64,000 bases of DNA, taken from contig NZ_CAMIAN010000003.1 of the NCBI RefSeq assembly GCF_946221155.1, positions 1 through 64,000 on the forward strand, written 5' to 3'. The translations under genes and the position numbers were made by a program. The notes under the pieces were generated by a model. It saw only the letters and a program-made list of their open reading frames with translations, was not told the origin of the DNA and ran no database searches. Positions 8,276 through 15,621 of the stretch are shown here, one piece after another. This stretch comes from an uncultured Corynebacterium sp. GTDB taxonomy: Bacteria; Actinomycetota; Actinomycetes; Mycobacteriales; Mycobacteriaceae. Within the stretch, counting starts at the first letter, position 1, and the number at the start of each line of letters is the position of its first letter.

Positions 8276-9424
8276 CTAGAAATTTGACGACAAACTGACG
8301 ACGCCAGAAAAACTTTCATCCATCCGACCACGCAACCCATCCAAATCATCATCAAACAATGCAGCGTAGGTATCGAGGGTCATCGCAGCACTTGCATGCC
8401 CCAACTGACGCTGCACTAACTTCACGTTCGCCCCGGAGCTGACCATCAGCGAGGCAGCCGTATGCCGAAGATCGTGCAACGTAACCCGGTATGGCAGCAC
8501 CCCATCTTTGACACACTGCGCAACTCCCCTCTGGAACCAGTGCTTCGACGAATACGGACGGGGCATTGGTTCCGCCCCATTAGAGAAAACCCATGCAGAC
8601 GGCAGCTTGGTCGCACAGTGGCGACGGAGCATAGTGAAAATGAACTCCGGGGCGGTCACGGTGCGCTGTTCTTCGGTCTTAGGTGTGCCAACAACGGATT
8701 TTCCGTCGACCCACACGGCGTTACGCTCGATGTGGATTCTTTTTGCCTTGAAATCAATATCCCCCACCTGTAGCCCGGCAAGCTCACCAAACCGCATTCC
8801 AGTGGTTGCCAGAACCCACACCACAGTAGGGTGCTCTACAGATTTAGCGAGGCTTGCGACTTGGTCTCGTGTGAGGAATCGCTGTGGGCTTTTCGCTTTC
8901 TTCGGCAATGGGAACCCGCGTGCGGGGTTGGTGCGGATGATGTTGTCTGTCACAGCGAGGTCAAGCGCACCCGCTAAGGCGGTGAGGCAGTGGCGCTTTG
9001 ATGATCCACTCATGGGCTTCATCGCTCCCGTCCACTGGCCGTTTTTGTCTTTCTGTGCGTAGTCGGCGACTTTGAGGCTGGCTAACCAGTCGCGAACAGC
9101 GGATTGGGTTATTTGCTGTGGTGTGAGGTGGCCCCACTGTGGTCGGACGTGCGTGTCGGCGGTTGTGGCGAGCCGGGCGCGCCATGAGGGCTTCCATTCG
9201 GAGATGCGGAAAAGACGGTCAATGAGCTCGTTGATTGTGATGGTGGATCGTTCTGGTTGTTGCCATTCGCCTGTGTGGATTTTGGCGGCGTTTTTGTCTG
9301 CCCATGCTTGGGCTTTTGCTTTGGTAGCGAATCCGCGTTTGGTGCGTGCCTTGCCGTCTGGTGAGCGGTATTGGACGCGCCACATGTGACCTTTGGCGGT
9401 GGCGTACTTCTTGATGGAGGCCAT
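8276..9424 (-). CDS. int: Phage integrase, tyrosine recombinase
   Basis: A 382-residue site-specific recombinase that integrates and excises the prophage. The N-terminal arm-binding domain (YRSPDGKARTKRGFATKAKAQ, about residues 19-39) and a SAM-like core-binding domain (about 62-165) precede the catalytic domain. The catalytic residues are present: Arg211 in ATTGMRFGE, His317 and Arg320 in HDLRHTAAS, His343 in QLGH, and nucleophile Tyr353 in DTYAALF. It lies directly inside attL, as usual. The last codons contain the left arm-type sites. Confidence 0.96.
   Translation of the reverse strand: MASIKKYATAKGHMWRVQYRSPDGKARTKRGFATKAKAQAWADKNAAKIHTGEWQQPERSTITINELIDRLFRISEWKPSWRARLATTADTHVRPQWGHLTPQQITQSAVRDWLASLKVADYAQKDKNGQWTGAMKPMSGSSKRHCLTALAGALDLAVTDNIIRTNPARGFPLPKKAKSPQRFLTRDQVASLAKSVEHPTVVWVLATTGMRFGELAGLQVGDIDFKAKRIHIERNAVWVDGKSVVGTPKTEEQRTVTAPEFIFTMLRRHCATKLPSAWVFSNGAEPMPRPYSSKHWFQRGVAQCVKDGVLPYRVTLHDLRHTAASLMVSSGANVKLVQRQLGHASAAMTLDTYAALFDDDLDGLRGRMDESFSGVVSLSSNF
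8284..8302. promoter_or_regulatory. Left integrase arm-type sites
   Basis: TTGACGACA at 8284 and CTGACGAC at 8295 are direct repeats 11 bases apart, inside the last codons of int. The same pair with the same spacing occurs near attR (47726-47745), as expected for arm sites bound by the integrase N-terminal domain. Confidence 0.6.
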
Positions 9425-9465
9425 GCTAGATTAGTCCTTGTCGGTATTTGTGCTGCTGACGCCTT

Positions 9466-9510
9466 GCCCTAGCTTTCCCGGTGTAGTGACCGACGCTGGG
9501 AAGCTAGGGC
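9466..9510. terminator. Hairpin between int and the immunity operon
   Basis: GCCCTAGCTTTCCC pairs with GGGAAGCTAGGGC across an 18-base loop, with one bulged base. It is followed on the plus strand by GCGCTTTT. It lies between the 179-residue leftward gene and int. It could end the immunity transcript before int, although the T-tail is on the other strand. Confidence 0.5.
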
Positions 9511-9572
9511 GCTTTTCGTGACGTCATGTGCGCTTGGTCGATATGCGTGCCAGTGCCCGGGGATACTTGTAT

Positions 9573-10112
9573 CTACTGCCCATAGCGGGAGCGGAGGTAT
9601 TCCTCCCAGCTCTCGCTGCCATACAACCCAGCCTCCCGAGAAAGCCTATTCCGGGCGGAAGTTAGTTTCGATAGCACTTCCTGTGGGTCACTAAGCGCGA
9701 CCGCAGCAGCCCATGAACCAGAATCACGGTAGACGACGATACGAGTGGAGATTTTCAGCCCTTTAAGACCGTGCGGGATAGCCTTGATCTCCTCGCAGAG
9801 ATCAAACACGTCACGCCACGCACTCTGCATTTCTTCGTGGATGTACCCGCAGTTGCACCACCCGTCGTAATCGGCATACAGTTTGCCTCTACCGTTGGGA
9901 GTGAGTGTGATGTGAGGGCGCACTTGGGCGGCAGGTAGGTTGCCTTGCGCGTCCCGTACTCGGGCGTAGCCCTCCATTGAGTGGGTGAGATCTGCCAGCG
10001 TTTTCGTGTTCTGGGTGAGCTGGTGGTTGAAGTTCCATTGGGTGGAGAAATTTACGGTTGCGCGTACCCAGTTGAGGTATTGGTCGCGGGTGCGTGGCGT
10101 GGGTCGTGTCAT
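9573..10112 (-). CDS. Hypothetical phage protein, 179 aa
   Basis: I do not recognise this soluble protein. It contains a CNCGY motif (about residues 86-90) in a short acidic/aromatic stretch, and ends with an arginine-rich helix. It overlaps the ImmA/IrrE-like gene by four bases (ATGA) and is the last gene of the leftward operon repressor - RhuM - ImmA - this gene. The position suggests a lysogenically expressed product. Confidence 0.7.
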   Translation of the reverse strand: MTRPTPRTRDQYLNWVRATVNFSTQWNFNHQLTQNTKTLADLTHSMEGYARVRDAQGNLPAAQVRPHITLTPNGRGKLYADYDGWCNCGYIHEEMQSAWRDVFDLCEEIKAIPHGLKGLKISTRIVVYRDSGSWAAAVALSDPQEVLSKLTSARNRLSREAGLYGSESWEEYLRSRYGQ

Positions 10113-10510
10113 GCTGCTAGTCCTTTCAGGATGTGGGGTCGTTCCTTGAGGTAGATCTCAAGGATGTGTGGGGTTACTTCCAGGTCGATGGCGAGGCTGT
10201 GGAAGTCGTTGCCGTGCCATGGGGCGAGGTGTTTCAGTTCGTCGTCGTTGATGAGGAGTTTCGCGGCGAACCTGTCTGCCCGCGCTTCTTGGCGTCGGTC
10301 GAAGTCTCTATTGCCGGTTTTCTGGTCGTTGTAAACGGCGTGGCCGAGCTCGTGGGCGAGGGTGGTCTTGTAGTCCCATACGGCCATGTCGCGCATGGTG
10401 GAGATCACGCGGAGGCTGGGGGAGTACCAGCCTTTGGGCAGGCCGTTGTGGTGTCGCAGCTCCACGCCCAGGAGCTTGGCAATGTCGTGTAGGTCATGGA
10501 TCGAGGTCAC
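10109..10510 (-). CDS. ImmA/IrrE-family metallo-endopeptidase
   Basis: A 133-residue zinc peptidase. The catalytic motif HELGH is at residues 53-57 and the third ligand is probably the Glu in RRQEARADRFAAKLL (about residue 75). In other elements ImmA cleaves the cognate repressor and thereby triggers induction. Here it lies two genes downstream of a candidate repressor in the same operon, with four-base overlaps to both neighbours. I infer that it controls prophage induction through the 11522-11992 product; this has not been shown. Confidence 0.88.
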   Translation of the reverse strand: MTSIHDLHDIAKLLGVELRHHNGLPKGWYSPSLRVISTMRDMAVWDYKTTLAHELGHAVYNDQKTGNRDFDRRQEARADRFAAKLLINDDELKHLAPWHGNDFHSLAIDLEVTPHILEIYLKERPHILKGLAA

Positions 10511-11538
10511 GGTTCACCTCGATTCTTCGCCTTGTTGAGCTCCCGTACCTCACTTTCGAGCTGGCGCATGTCGATCTCGTTTATTTCGCTGTCTAAACGC
10601 CGCTGGTAAGCGGCCCATTCGTTAAGTGCTTTGCTTTTAGCTTGCGACATCCGCCGTGTTCCGAAGCCTTGGAGGACTTGCCGTTCGTTGAACACAAGCC
10701 AAGCGTCTGTCTTCTTCACCCAATCTTTGAGGAGAAGGGTTTTCTTCATTTCGGCCTGGTCTTCTGCATAGTCCAAGAACATGGAGGTAAGCCGGTTCAT
10801 GCGTTTGGCTTCGTCTTCGTGAAGATAGTTTTTGGCGATGGTCATGTCTTTCTTGTGAGGTTTTTCGCCATCCCAGTTAGTGAGTCCTGCATTTGGTTTG
10901 GTGTTATCTGCTCGTTCCCAAATGAGTTCGGCAGCGGTTTTGCCGTGTGTTGCGTAATGCAGCCGGTTTTGAATGCCAGCGAAGAAGTTCTTGACCTCTT
11001 GAAAGTCTTTCACTTCGTGATAATCGTCGCTGGTTTCGGTTATGACGTCGAGAACCTTGCGGAACATCTGGCGTTCAGATGCGCGGATTTCGCGAATGCG
11101 TTCAAGTAGCTCGTCGAAGTGAGTGTCGATGCCGTCGTTCTTGAGTCGCTGGTCGTCCATGGCGAATCCTTTGACGAGGTATTCGCGTAGAACTTCGGTT
11201 GCCCATCGTCTGAACTGTGCACCGCGGGGGCCGCGTACTCGGTATCCGACCGCGAGTATGGCATCTAGGTTGTAATGTTCGATTGTTCTAGTGACAGTTC
11301 TTCCCTGCTCAACTCCAACATTTTCCAATCTTGCAACAGTTGACTCTCGATTTAATTCGCCTTCGTCGAATGTGTTTTTGAGATGTTTGCTGATGGAGGA
11401 GACACCTACGTTGAATAATTCAGACATTTGTTTCTGGGTTAGCCAAGCGGTGCCATCTTTAAGTTGCAGGCGAACCTGTGCTGCGCCGTCTTCGGTTGTG
11501 TAGATGGCGATCTGGTCGTGTTTATCGTTCGTAGTCAT
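10507..11538 (-). CDS. RhuM-family protein
   Basis: A 343-residue protein that matches the RhuM family throughout. It has TAWLTQKQMSELFNV near the N-terminus (a helix-turn-helix-like segment), HYNLDAILAVGYRVRGPRGAQFRRWAT in the middle, then DYHEVKDFQEVKNFFAGIQNRLHYA and a C-terminal MTIAKNYLHEDEAKRMNRL region. RhuM was named from a Salmonella pathogenicity island; its biochemical role is unknown. It overlaps the ImmA-like gene by four bases and the repressor gene by 17. Being in the immunity operon, it is likely expressed in the lysogen. Confidence 0.87.
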   Translation of the reverse strand: MTTNDKHDQIAIYTTEDGAAQVRLQLKDGTAWLTQKQMSELFNVGVSSISKHLKNTFDEGELNRESTVARLENVGVEQGRTVTRTIEHYNLDAILAVGYRVRGPRGAQFRRWATEVLREYLVKGFAMDDQRLKNDGIDTHFDELLERIREIRASERQMFRKVLDVITETSDDYHEVKDFQEVKNFFAGIQNRLHYATHGKTAAELIWERADNTKPNAGLTNWDGEKPHKKDMTIAKNYLHEDEAKRMNRLTSMFLDYAEDQAEMKKTLLLKDWVKKTDAWLVFNERQVLQGFGTRRMSQAKSKALNEWAAYQRRLDSEINEIDMRQLESEVRELNKAKNRGEP

Positions 11539-11992
11539 CTGGGGTGCCTCCTACTTCTGGGGAGCTGTCTGCTACTGCGTCTGAAGGCATGCCGTCATCG
11601 TAGGGGCGCTGACCGGCACTGGGGGTGGTGGTGTTCGATTTTTTCGCTTCACGCTTAGCGGCGAGTTGGTCTATTGGTTCGTCGAGCGCGCCGGTTGCTT
11701 GGCCGAGTTTCATGCGTCGTAGTACTTCGTCTGCGAGCTGGTCTTCGGTGACGGTGCGGAGGGCGTGGATGGGGTCTACCTGTGTTGCCCATTTTTTGTC
11801 GAGGTAGCCGGTTTCGACGAGTGCTCCTACAGGGTGGTGGCCGTATGCGATTGCAATTGCAATGACATTTTCGGGGGACAGCTTCTCTTTGTCTAGCTGG
11901 GCTGCGAGGGTGCGTTGGGGGATGCCGATTGTTTTTGCGGTTCCTCGTACTGAATCCTCTTTGACTCGTTCAAACCATTCACTGTGGATCAT
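11522..11992 (-). CDS. Candidate phage repressor (XRE-type HTH)
   Basis: A 156-residue protein. Residues about 18-45 (GTAKTIGIPQRTLAAQLDKE and the following NVIAIAIAYGHHPVGALVETGYL) resemble a lambda-repressor-type HTH with its trailing helices. The tail is disordered and rich in S, T and D. It is transcribed away from the early promoter, across operator-like repeats. The -10 box of its own promoter ends 8 bases before the ATG, so the mRNA should be leaderless. Its downstream partners include an ImmA-like peptidase. Repressor function is inferred from position and fold. Confidence 0.75.
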   Translation of the reverse strand: MIHSEWFERVKEDSVRGTAKTIGIPQRTLAAQLDKEKLSPENVIAIAIAYGHHPVGALVETGYLDKKWATQVDPIHALRTVTEDQLADEVLRRMKLGQATGALDEPIDQLAAKREAKKSNTTTPSAGQRPYDDGMPSDAVADSSPEVGGTPDDYER

Positions 11993-11999
11993 GATTCAA

Positions 12000-12028
12000 A
12001 TACTACTCACATGAACGAGCGTTAGCAA
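12000..12028 (-). promoter_or_regulatory. Leftward promoter of the immunity operon
   Basis: On the minus strand the -35 box is TTGCTA (12023-12028) and the -10 box TAGTAT (12000-12005), with a 17-base spacer. The predicted start site falls next to the repressor ATG at 11992. The -35 overlaps the CGTTAGC half-site, allowing autoregulation. Confidence 0.75.
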
Positions 12029-12116
12029 CTTTTCGCTAACGTCTGACCAGCGCAAATAAAACGTTTCGCATTCTGGCTTGCATTAAATGGCTAACGTGTG
12101 CATAATGGTGCTAACG
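12020..12116. promoter_or_regulatory. Operator cluster: four GCTAACG half-sites
   Basis: CGTTAGC at 12020-12026 and GCTAACG at 12035-12041 form a palindrome around an 8-base centre. Further GCTAACG copies lie at 12090-12096 (between the -35 and -10 of the rightward promoter) and 12110-12116 (at its start site). This placement is typical of a lysis-lysogeny switch. Confidence 0.7.
12078..12106 (+). promoter_or_regulatory. Rightward early promoter
   Basis: TTGCAT (12078-12083) and CATAAT (12101-12106) with a 17-base spacer. A GCTAACG half-site sits in the spacer and another just downstream, so repressor binding would block RNA polymerase. It drives the early operon beginning near 12151. Confidence 0.75.
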
Positions 12117-12150
12117 CAAGCAACGAGCTACACACCTAGGGAGGTGAAAC

Positions 12151-12480
12151 TTGCTAATGCGAACAGAGAAAGCCCCCCTCGGCGCCACAACGCCAAGAGG
12201 AACAACAGAGGAAAACGTCCACATCCTCGCTCACTTGTACGGAATGAAACTACGGCACAAGAACAAAGCGAAGATATGCGACGCTGCAGCCCAACTAGTC
12301 GGAATTTTGCCGACGGGCAGCCTCCAACTGACCAACGACTCCGAACAGGCCTTGAAGGGCAACGTGAACCACCTCGGAATCAGGCTTACCTCTTCGGATC
12401 ATGTCGTTAATCAGATTGACAAGCTCGCGAGTAACAAACCCATCTTCCGGGATGTGGTGGCGTATCTCGTCCATAACTAA
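12151..12480 (+). CDS. First early gene, hypothetical
   Basis: A 109-residue product of unknown function. It is the first reading frame after the rightward promoter and is preceded by GGGAGGTGAAAC (12139-12150). The start is either TTG at 12151 or ATG at 12157; the Shine-Dalgarno spacing slightly favours TTG. The protein is basic at the N-terminus and helical, with no signature I recognise. A competing frame starting at 12087 would have its start inside the promoter and is rejected. Confidence 0.6.
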   Translation: MLMRTEKAPLGATTPRGTTEENVHILAHLYGMKLRHKNKAKICDAAAQLVGILPTGSLQLTNDSEQALKGNVNHLGIRLTSSDHVVNQIDKLASNKPIFRDVVAYLVHN

Positions 12481-12552
12481 TCACCTCACTTTCCGGGGAA
12501 GTATCCCCACGCAAGTGAAGCACACAACATAACGCCCAGGAGGTGAAAACCA

Positions 12553-12774
12553 ATGCGAATTGACCCAACCGTCATCCATGAAGCAATAGACAAAACCGGA
12601 TGCTCGTCCCCCGACGAGTTCGGATGGAAGTTCATTGGAAAGTCTGGAACTACTGTCCGCAATTACCTCAATGGGAAAACGGTCCCAGCAGTGACCACTC
12701 TGATGGTTCTTAAGAAGATCACGGGCCGTGCTCTTGACGACATGATCCTCACCGAAGCCCGAATCGCCGCATAA
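12553..12774 (+). CDS. Cro-like small HTH protein
   Basis: A 73-residue protein. It has the compact helical pattern of Cro/XRE regulators: GTTVRNYLNGKTVPAVTTLMVLKKITG provides the turn and recognition helix. AGGAGGTGAAAACC precedes the ATG at 12553. Its place just after the rightward promoter and opposite the repressor suggests the Cro role, but an excisionase role is also possible. Confidence 0.7.
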   Translation: MRIDPTVIHEAIDKTGCSSPDEFGWKFIGKSGTTVRNYLNGKTVPAVTTLMVLKKITGRALDDMILTEARIAA

Positions 12775-12802
12775 GAAAACTCCAACACGAAGGAACGCGA
12801 AC

Positions 12803-13114
12803 ATGAAAATCGGGAAGCTCAACATCGACCCCGCTGCGACAGGTATCAATCTCGATGTTGATGGAGCACCTGAAGGGATCCATATCGAATGGGAAATCCT
12901 CCCCCAGGTGATCCACCAACTCCAAGCAATACATCGCAACAACTTACCCGGCACGACGCGCGACGAGTGGCGACCAACGCTACGCCAGCAACATGCAATC
13001 ACCTGGCGAAACGAAAAGCTACGCCGCCGCGAGGCTCGGGCAGCTGAATTTGCCTACGCGTTAGCTACTGGACCTGCGCTGTTGATCAAAATCTTCCGCA
13101 ATCGCAATCGCTAG
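12803..13114 (+). CDS. Hypothetical early phage protein, 103 aa
   Basis: The product is unknown. The N-terminal half (IGKLNIDPAATGINLDVDG) looks like a beta-rich domain; the C-terminal half is an arginine-rich helix ending in RNRNR. AAGGAACGCGAAC lies before the ATG at 12803. The 3' end overlaps a small opposite-strand ORF (13061-13222). Confidence 0.65.
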   Translation: MKIGKLNIDPAATGINLDVDGAPEGIHIEWEILPQVIHQLQAIHRNNLPGTTRDEWRPTLRQQHAITWRNEKLRRREARAAEFAYALATGPALLIKIFRNRNR

Positions 13115-13222
13115 ATAAAACAACGCTTCAGCCATCTGCCGTTCATATTCTGACGCAGCAGCTGTCTTAGCTGATCCAGCACAAGCGGCAGCAGCTTTCG
13201 CAGTTCGAATCTTGTCAATCAT
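13061..13222 (-). CDS. Small antisense ORF, 53 aa
   Basis: It reads leftward against the early operon. A strong GGAAGTGAGGTG precedes the ATG at 13222. The product is alanine-rich and helical (KAAAACAGSAKTAAASEYERQ, then MAEALFYLAIAIAE), and could be a membrane-associated or structural helix. It overlaps the end of the 12803-13114 gene by 54 bases. The Shine-Dalgarno is the main reason for listing it. Confidence 0.4.
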   Translation of the reverse strand: MIDKIRTAKAAAACAGSAKTAAASEYERQMAEALFYLAIAIAEDFDQQRRSSS

Positions 13223-13311
13223 TTTCACCTCACTTCCTAATAAACGAACCCATTGGAAGTGAATCACAACCCCAACACTTACATGCCCCTAAACATGAAA
13301 GGAGCCCCGAC

Positions 13312-14127
13312 ATGAGTGCACATGACGGAGCTAACACCCAGCTTATCCCACTTACCACGAATGGTGAGACTCAGGCCGTCCTCGGGCGAGACCTACACCA
13401 ATTCCTCGAAGTTGGAGCGGAATACCGTCACTGGTTCCCGCGAATGGTTGCCTATGGCTTTGAGGAGGGGAAAGACTACGCGGTCAAAATTGACCGGGTA
13501 CAAGATTCGCTCGGTCGAGAGCGTGAAGCGCTAAACCACATCCTCACCCTGGATATGGCTAAAGAGATTTCCATGCTCCAGCGGACGGAGCGGGGTAAGC
13601 AAGCTCGTCAGTACTTCATTGAATGCGAGAAGCAGGCGAGGTCATCGCAACCGGCGGTGCCTCAGAACTATGCAGAGGCGCTACGGGCTGCTGCAGAGCA
13701 GTACGAGCGCGCCGAGGCAGCAGCCTTGGAGTCGAAGCGCAACGCTAAACGCCTCGAACTTGCTGCCCCGAAAATCGCGAAAGCTGATGCACACTCCAAG
13801 GTTAAGGAGTGGAAGCGCCGCCAAGACTTCTACCGCGAAGTGCAGCAGTACGGCGACACCCACGGCATGGACATCAAACAGAGCGCAGTCCGTGAATTGC
13901 TCACGAGAAAGGGAATGCTCATCGCCGGTGGCCGCTCAGATTCTGGACAGATCACCCGGCAAGCCGTCCGAAGCGGGTGGGGACGTAACTCCAAGGGGGT
14001 CGCCGACAACGGGCACGCGTTCACAACCCCGCAATTATCACCAAAAGGCCAGGACATCGCCTGGAAATGGATCGTAAAAGCAATCGAAGAACACGGGGCT
14101 GAGTTGAACCCCGGAAAGGCCGCATGA
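13312..14127 (+). CDS. Phage antirepressor (AntA/AntB N-terminus, KilAC-like C-terminus)
   Basis: A 271-residue protein with two recognisable parts. The AntA/AntB domain spans about residues 17-105, with GRDLHQFLEVGAEYRHWFPRM and a TLDMAKEISMLQRTERGKQARQYFIECEK end. After a coiled linker comes a C-terminal DNA-binding domain (about 165-270) of the phage-antirepressor KilAC type. AAAGGAG precedes the ATG. Such proteins counteract repressors and promote the lytic switch. Confidence 0.88.
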   Translation: MSAHDGANTQLIPLTTNGETQAVLGRDLHQFLEVGAEYRHWFPRMVAYGFEEGKDYAVKIDRVQDSLGREREALNHILTLDMAKEISMLQRTERGKQARQYFIECEKQARSSQPAVPQNYAEALRAAAEQYERAEAAALESKRNAKRLELAAPKIAKADAHSKVKEWKRRQDFYREVQQYGDTHGMDIKQSAVRELLTRKGMLIAGGRSDSGQITRQAVRSGWGRNSKGVADNGHAFTTPQLSPKGQDIAWKWIVKAIEEHGAELNPGKAA

Positions 14128-14519
14128 TGAAGGAAACAAGTTTGTACCGTGCTCACATCGTTGAAGAGCCACAGTTTGAGCAGTACTACGCATTCGACGA
14201 GCGCGACCAAGCGGAGCGCATCGAGTGGAGCAAGCCCATTGGTTGGGAGCCATCCACGGAGTACGTGGAACGGTTCAAGACCAATAAGTGGATCGAGCCG
14301 GATACAAGTAAGTGGTTCAAATCGCGTTCGTCTGCGGTGGCCAGGGTGAAGTTGCTCCAGGATGCGGGCTATAAGGCGATTGTTCAGAAGTCCGCTCCGG
14401 TTGAGTGGCCGAATGGTGATGAGCAGAAGGTGAATGGCTCTCAAGCTGGTGAAGTGCTGACTGCAATCAAGACGCTTGTTCGTCATGGCGTGATTAAGTC
14501 CGCTGACGAAATCCTCTAA
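14124..14519 (+). CDS. Hypothetical phage protein, 131 aa
   Basis: It overlaps the antirepressor by four bases. The product is soluble, rich in charged and aromatic residues, with two similar short motifs (ERIEWSKPIGW, NKWIEPDTSKW). The central SRSSAVARVKLLQDAGYKAIVQKS looks like a small alpha/beta unit. I do not recognise the family. The start could be either of the adjacent ATG codons at 14124 and 14127. Confidence 0.7.
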   Translation: MMKETSLYRAHIVEEPQFEQYYAFDERDQAERIEWSKPIGWEPSTEYVERFKTNKWIEPDTSKWFKSRSSAVARVKLLQDAGYKAIVQKSAPVEWPNGDEQKVNGSQAGEVLTAIKTLVRHGVIKSADEIL

Positions 14520-14539
14520 ATCGATCGATCGTTTCCGGT

Positions 14540-14565
14540 TCGTCTGGGAGGGGAAGCCCGGACGA
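14540..14565 (+). other. Intercistronic hairpin
   Basis: TCGTCTGGG pairs with CCCGGACGA across an 8-base loop in the 76-base gap after the 131-residue gene. There is no T-run. It may stabilise or attenuate the early transcript. Confidence 0.45.
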
Positions 14566-14595
14566 GCCCGCGACATAAGAGAAGAGAAAGTGCAC

Positions 14596-14766
14596 ATGAC
14601 AAACTCACTCGACTATCTACAGAGTCTCGCGCATGGCTACGAGTCGCACATCTGCAATGAACTGCTGAAGGAGCACCGCGACATGGACGCCATTAACCGT
14701 GCCGTCGAGGATCTCCGCGGGGTGCGGGTGCAAATCGACGAGCAGATTTCCGCGCTTATGGAATGA
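14596..14766 (+). CDS. Small hypothetical phage protein, 56 aa
   Basis: The frame runs from the ATG at 14596 to the TGA at 14764-14766. The acidic, helical product begins MTNSLDYLQSLAHGYE and ends with DEQISALME, consistent with a small coiled-coil protein. AGAGAAAG lies just upstream. It is in line with its neighbours in the early operon. Confidence 0.55.
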   Translation: MTNSLDYLQSLAHGYESHICNELLKEHRDMDAINRAVEDLRGVRVQIDEQISALME

Positions 14767-14809
14767 ACCATGCGTCACTGAAGGATTCGCGCACTGAAGG
14801 GAGGTGGCA

Positions 14810-15160
14810 ATGACAGAAAAGAAAACGCTCAAGACATGCGCTAACTGCGGCAAATTAATTCCGAAAAGCCCAAGCAATAGGCCAAGAAAGTACTGCAAGA
14901 GGTCATGTAGGCAAAGGGCTTATGAGTCCCGCAAGTACAACATTCATGGCTTATGGAAGACGCTTGCTGAGTATGAGTTCTGCTACCTGTGCGGGGAACT
15001 ACTCGATTGGGCAGCACCTCAATCGATTTGCACAGACCACATGATCGCCACAGTTTATGGCGGTCGAACAGTTCCAGAGAATGTTCGCCCAGTTCATATC
15101 GTCTGCAACTTAAAAAAGGGGTCTACCTTAATCGCCCCATTGTCCTTTGACAGGCAATAG
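14810..15160 (+). CDS. HNH-type endonuclease-like zinc protein
   Basis: 116 residues; the start is the ATG at 14810, 5 bases after GGGAGG. The N-terminal zinc element has CANCGK followed by YCKRSCRQRAYESRK. The second half has CYLCGELLDW, CTDHMIATVYGG, NVRPVHIVCNLKKG, the HNH order (DH, N, H-x-x-C-N). The first motif resembles a DNA-binding zinc ribbon joined to a degenerate HNH domain. Distinct from the HNH gene beside the terminase. Confidence 0.7.
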   Translation: MTEKKTLKTCANCGKLIPKSPSNRPRKYCKRSCRQRAYESRKYNIHGLWKTLAEYEFCYLCGELLDWAAPQSICTDHMIATVYGGRTVPENVRPVHIVCNLKKGSTLIAPLSFDRQ

Positions 15161-15200
15161 CCCGAATGGTTTTTGTGCGGTTCGATTCCGCGCCCGGGCA
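15160..15200 (+). other. tRNA-like minihelix: T-arm plus acceptor 3' strand
   Basis: TGCGG-TTCGATT-CCGCG is a canonical T-arm and is followed by CCCGGGC and A, like a tRNA 3' end. Only five bases of a matching 5' acceptor (GCCCG) are found, directly upstream, with no D or anticodon arm. It is probably a tRNA remnant. Confidence 0.45.
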
Positions 15201-15457
15201 CAAGGCCACATGGCCACGATATCTGACAACTGAATAGTGCATAGCGCCGTCTTATTACGGGGCGGGATGACATGCGGGTGAGCGCTGGTTCTTAGACGCG
15301 CCGTGATCCTGTATGCCCTGCTCTACACCACTGGTTCGGGTTGCGCCGACTGGTGAGGTAGCGGACGAGCGCGAATACAAATATTTAGGCTCATATTGGT
15401 TTTTGCACGCGATCACCGGCCACGCCAGATTTTTGGCGCGTGCTGTGTGACGTGCAG
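15201..15457. other. Gene-free stretch in the early region
   Basis: I find no convincing ORF or full tRNA here. The only structure I see is an imperfect inverted repeat around GCACGCG...CGCGTGC (15405-15443). The stretch lies between two tRNA-3'-end-like modules. Confidence 0.5.
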
Positions 15458-15482
15458 GCGGGTTCGACTCCCGCTGTGGGCA
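15458..15482 (+). other. Second tRNA 3'-end-like module
   Basis: GCGGG-TTCGACT-CCCGC forms a perfect T-arm, followed by TGTGGGC and A in the acceptor position. No GCCCACA partner is present upstream, so a complete tRNA cannot be drawn. Confidence 0.45.
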
Positions 15483-15621
15483 CTAGGGGTGCGTTAAATG
15501 CCGGTGCCGACCTGCTTTCCCCGGCTAAGCAACCACTATGGGCAGGCCCTTTCTGACTGCCTCGCGCGCTGCGCACCCCTTTTTCACCAACCACACGCCG
15601 GAATCACGGGAGGAGGAATTG

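Noticed and set aside
12087..12410. Rightward ORF starting inside the early promoter
   Set aside because: Its start lies between the -35 and -10 boxes and upstream of the predicted transcription start; the 12151 frame has the ribosome-binding site.
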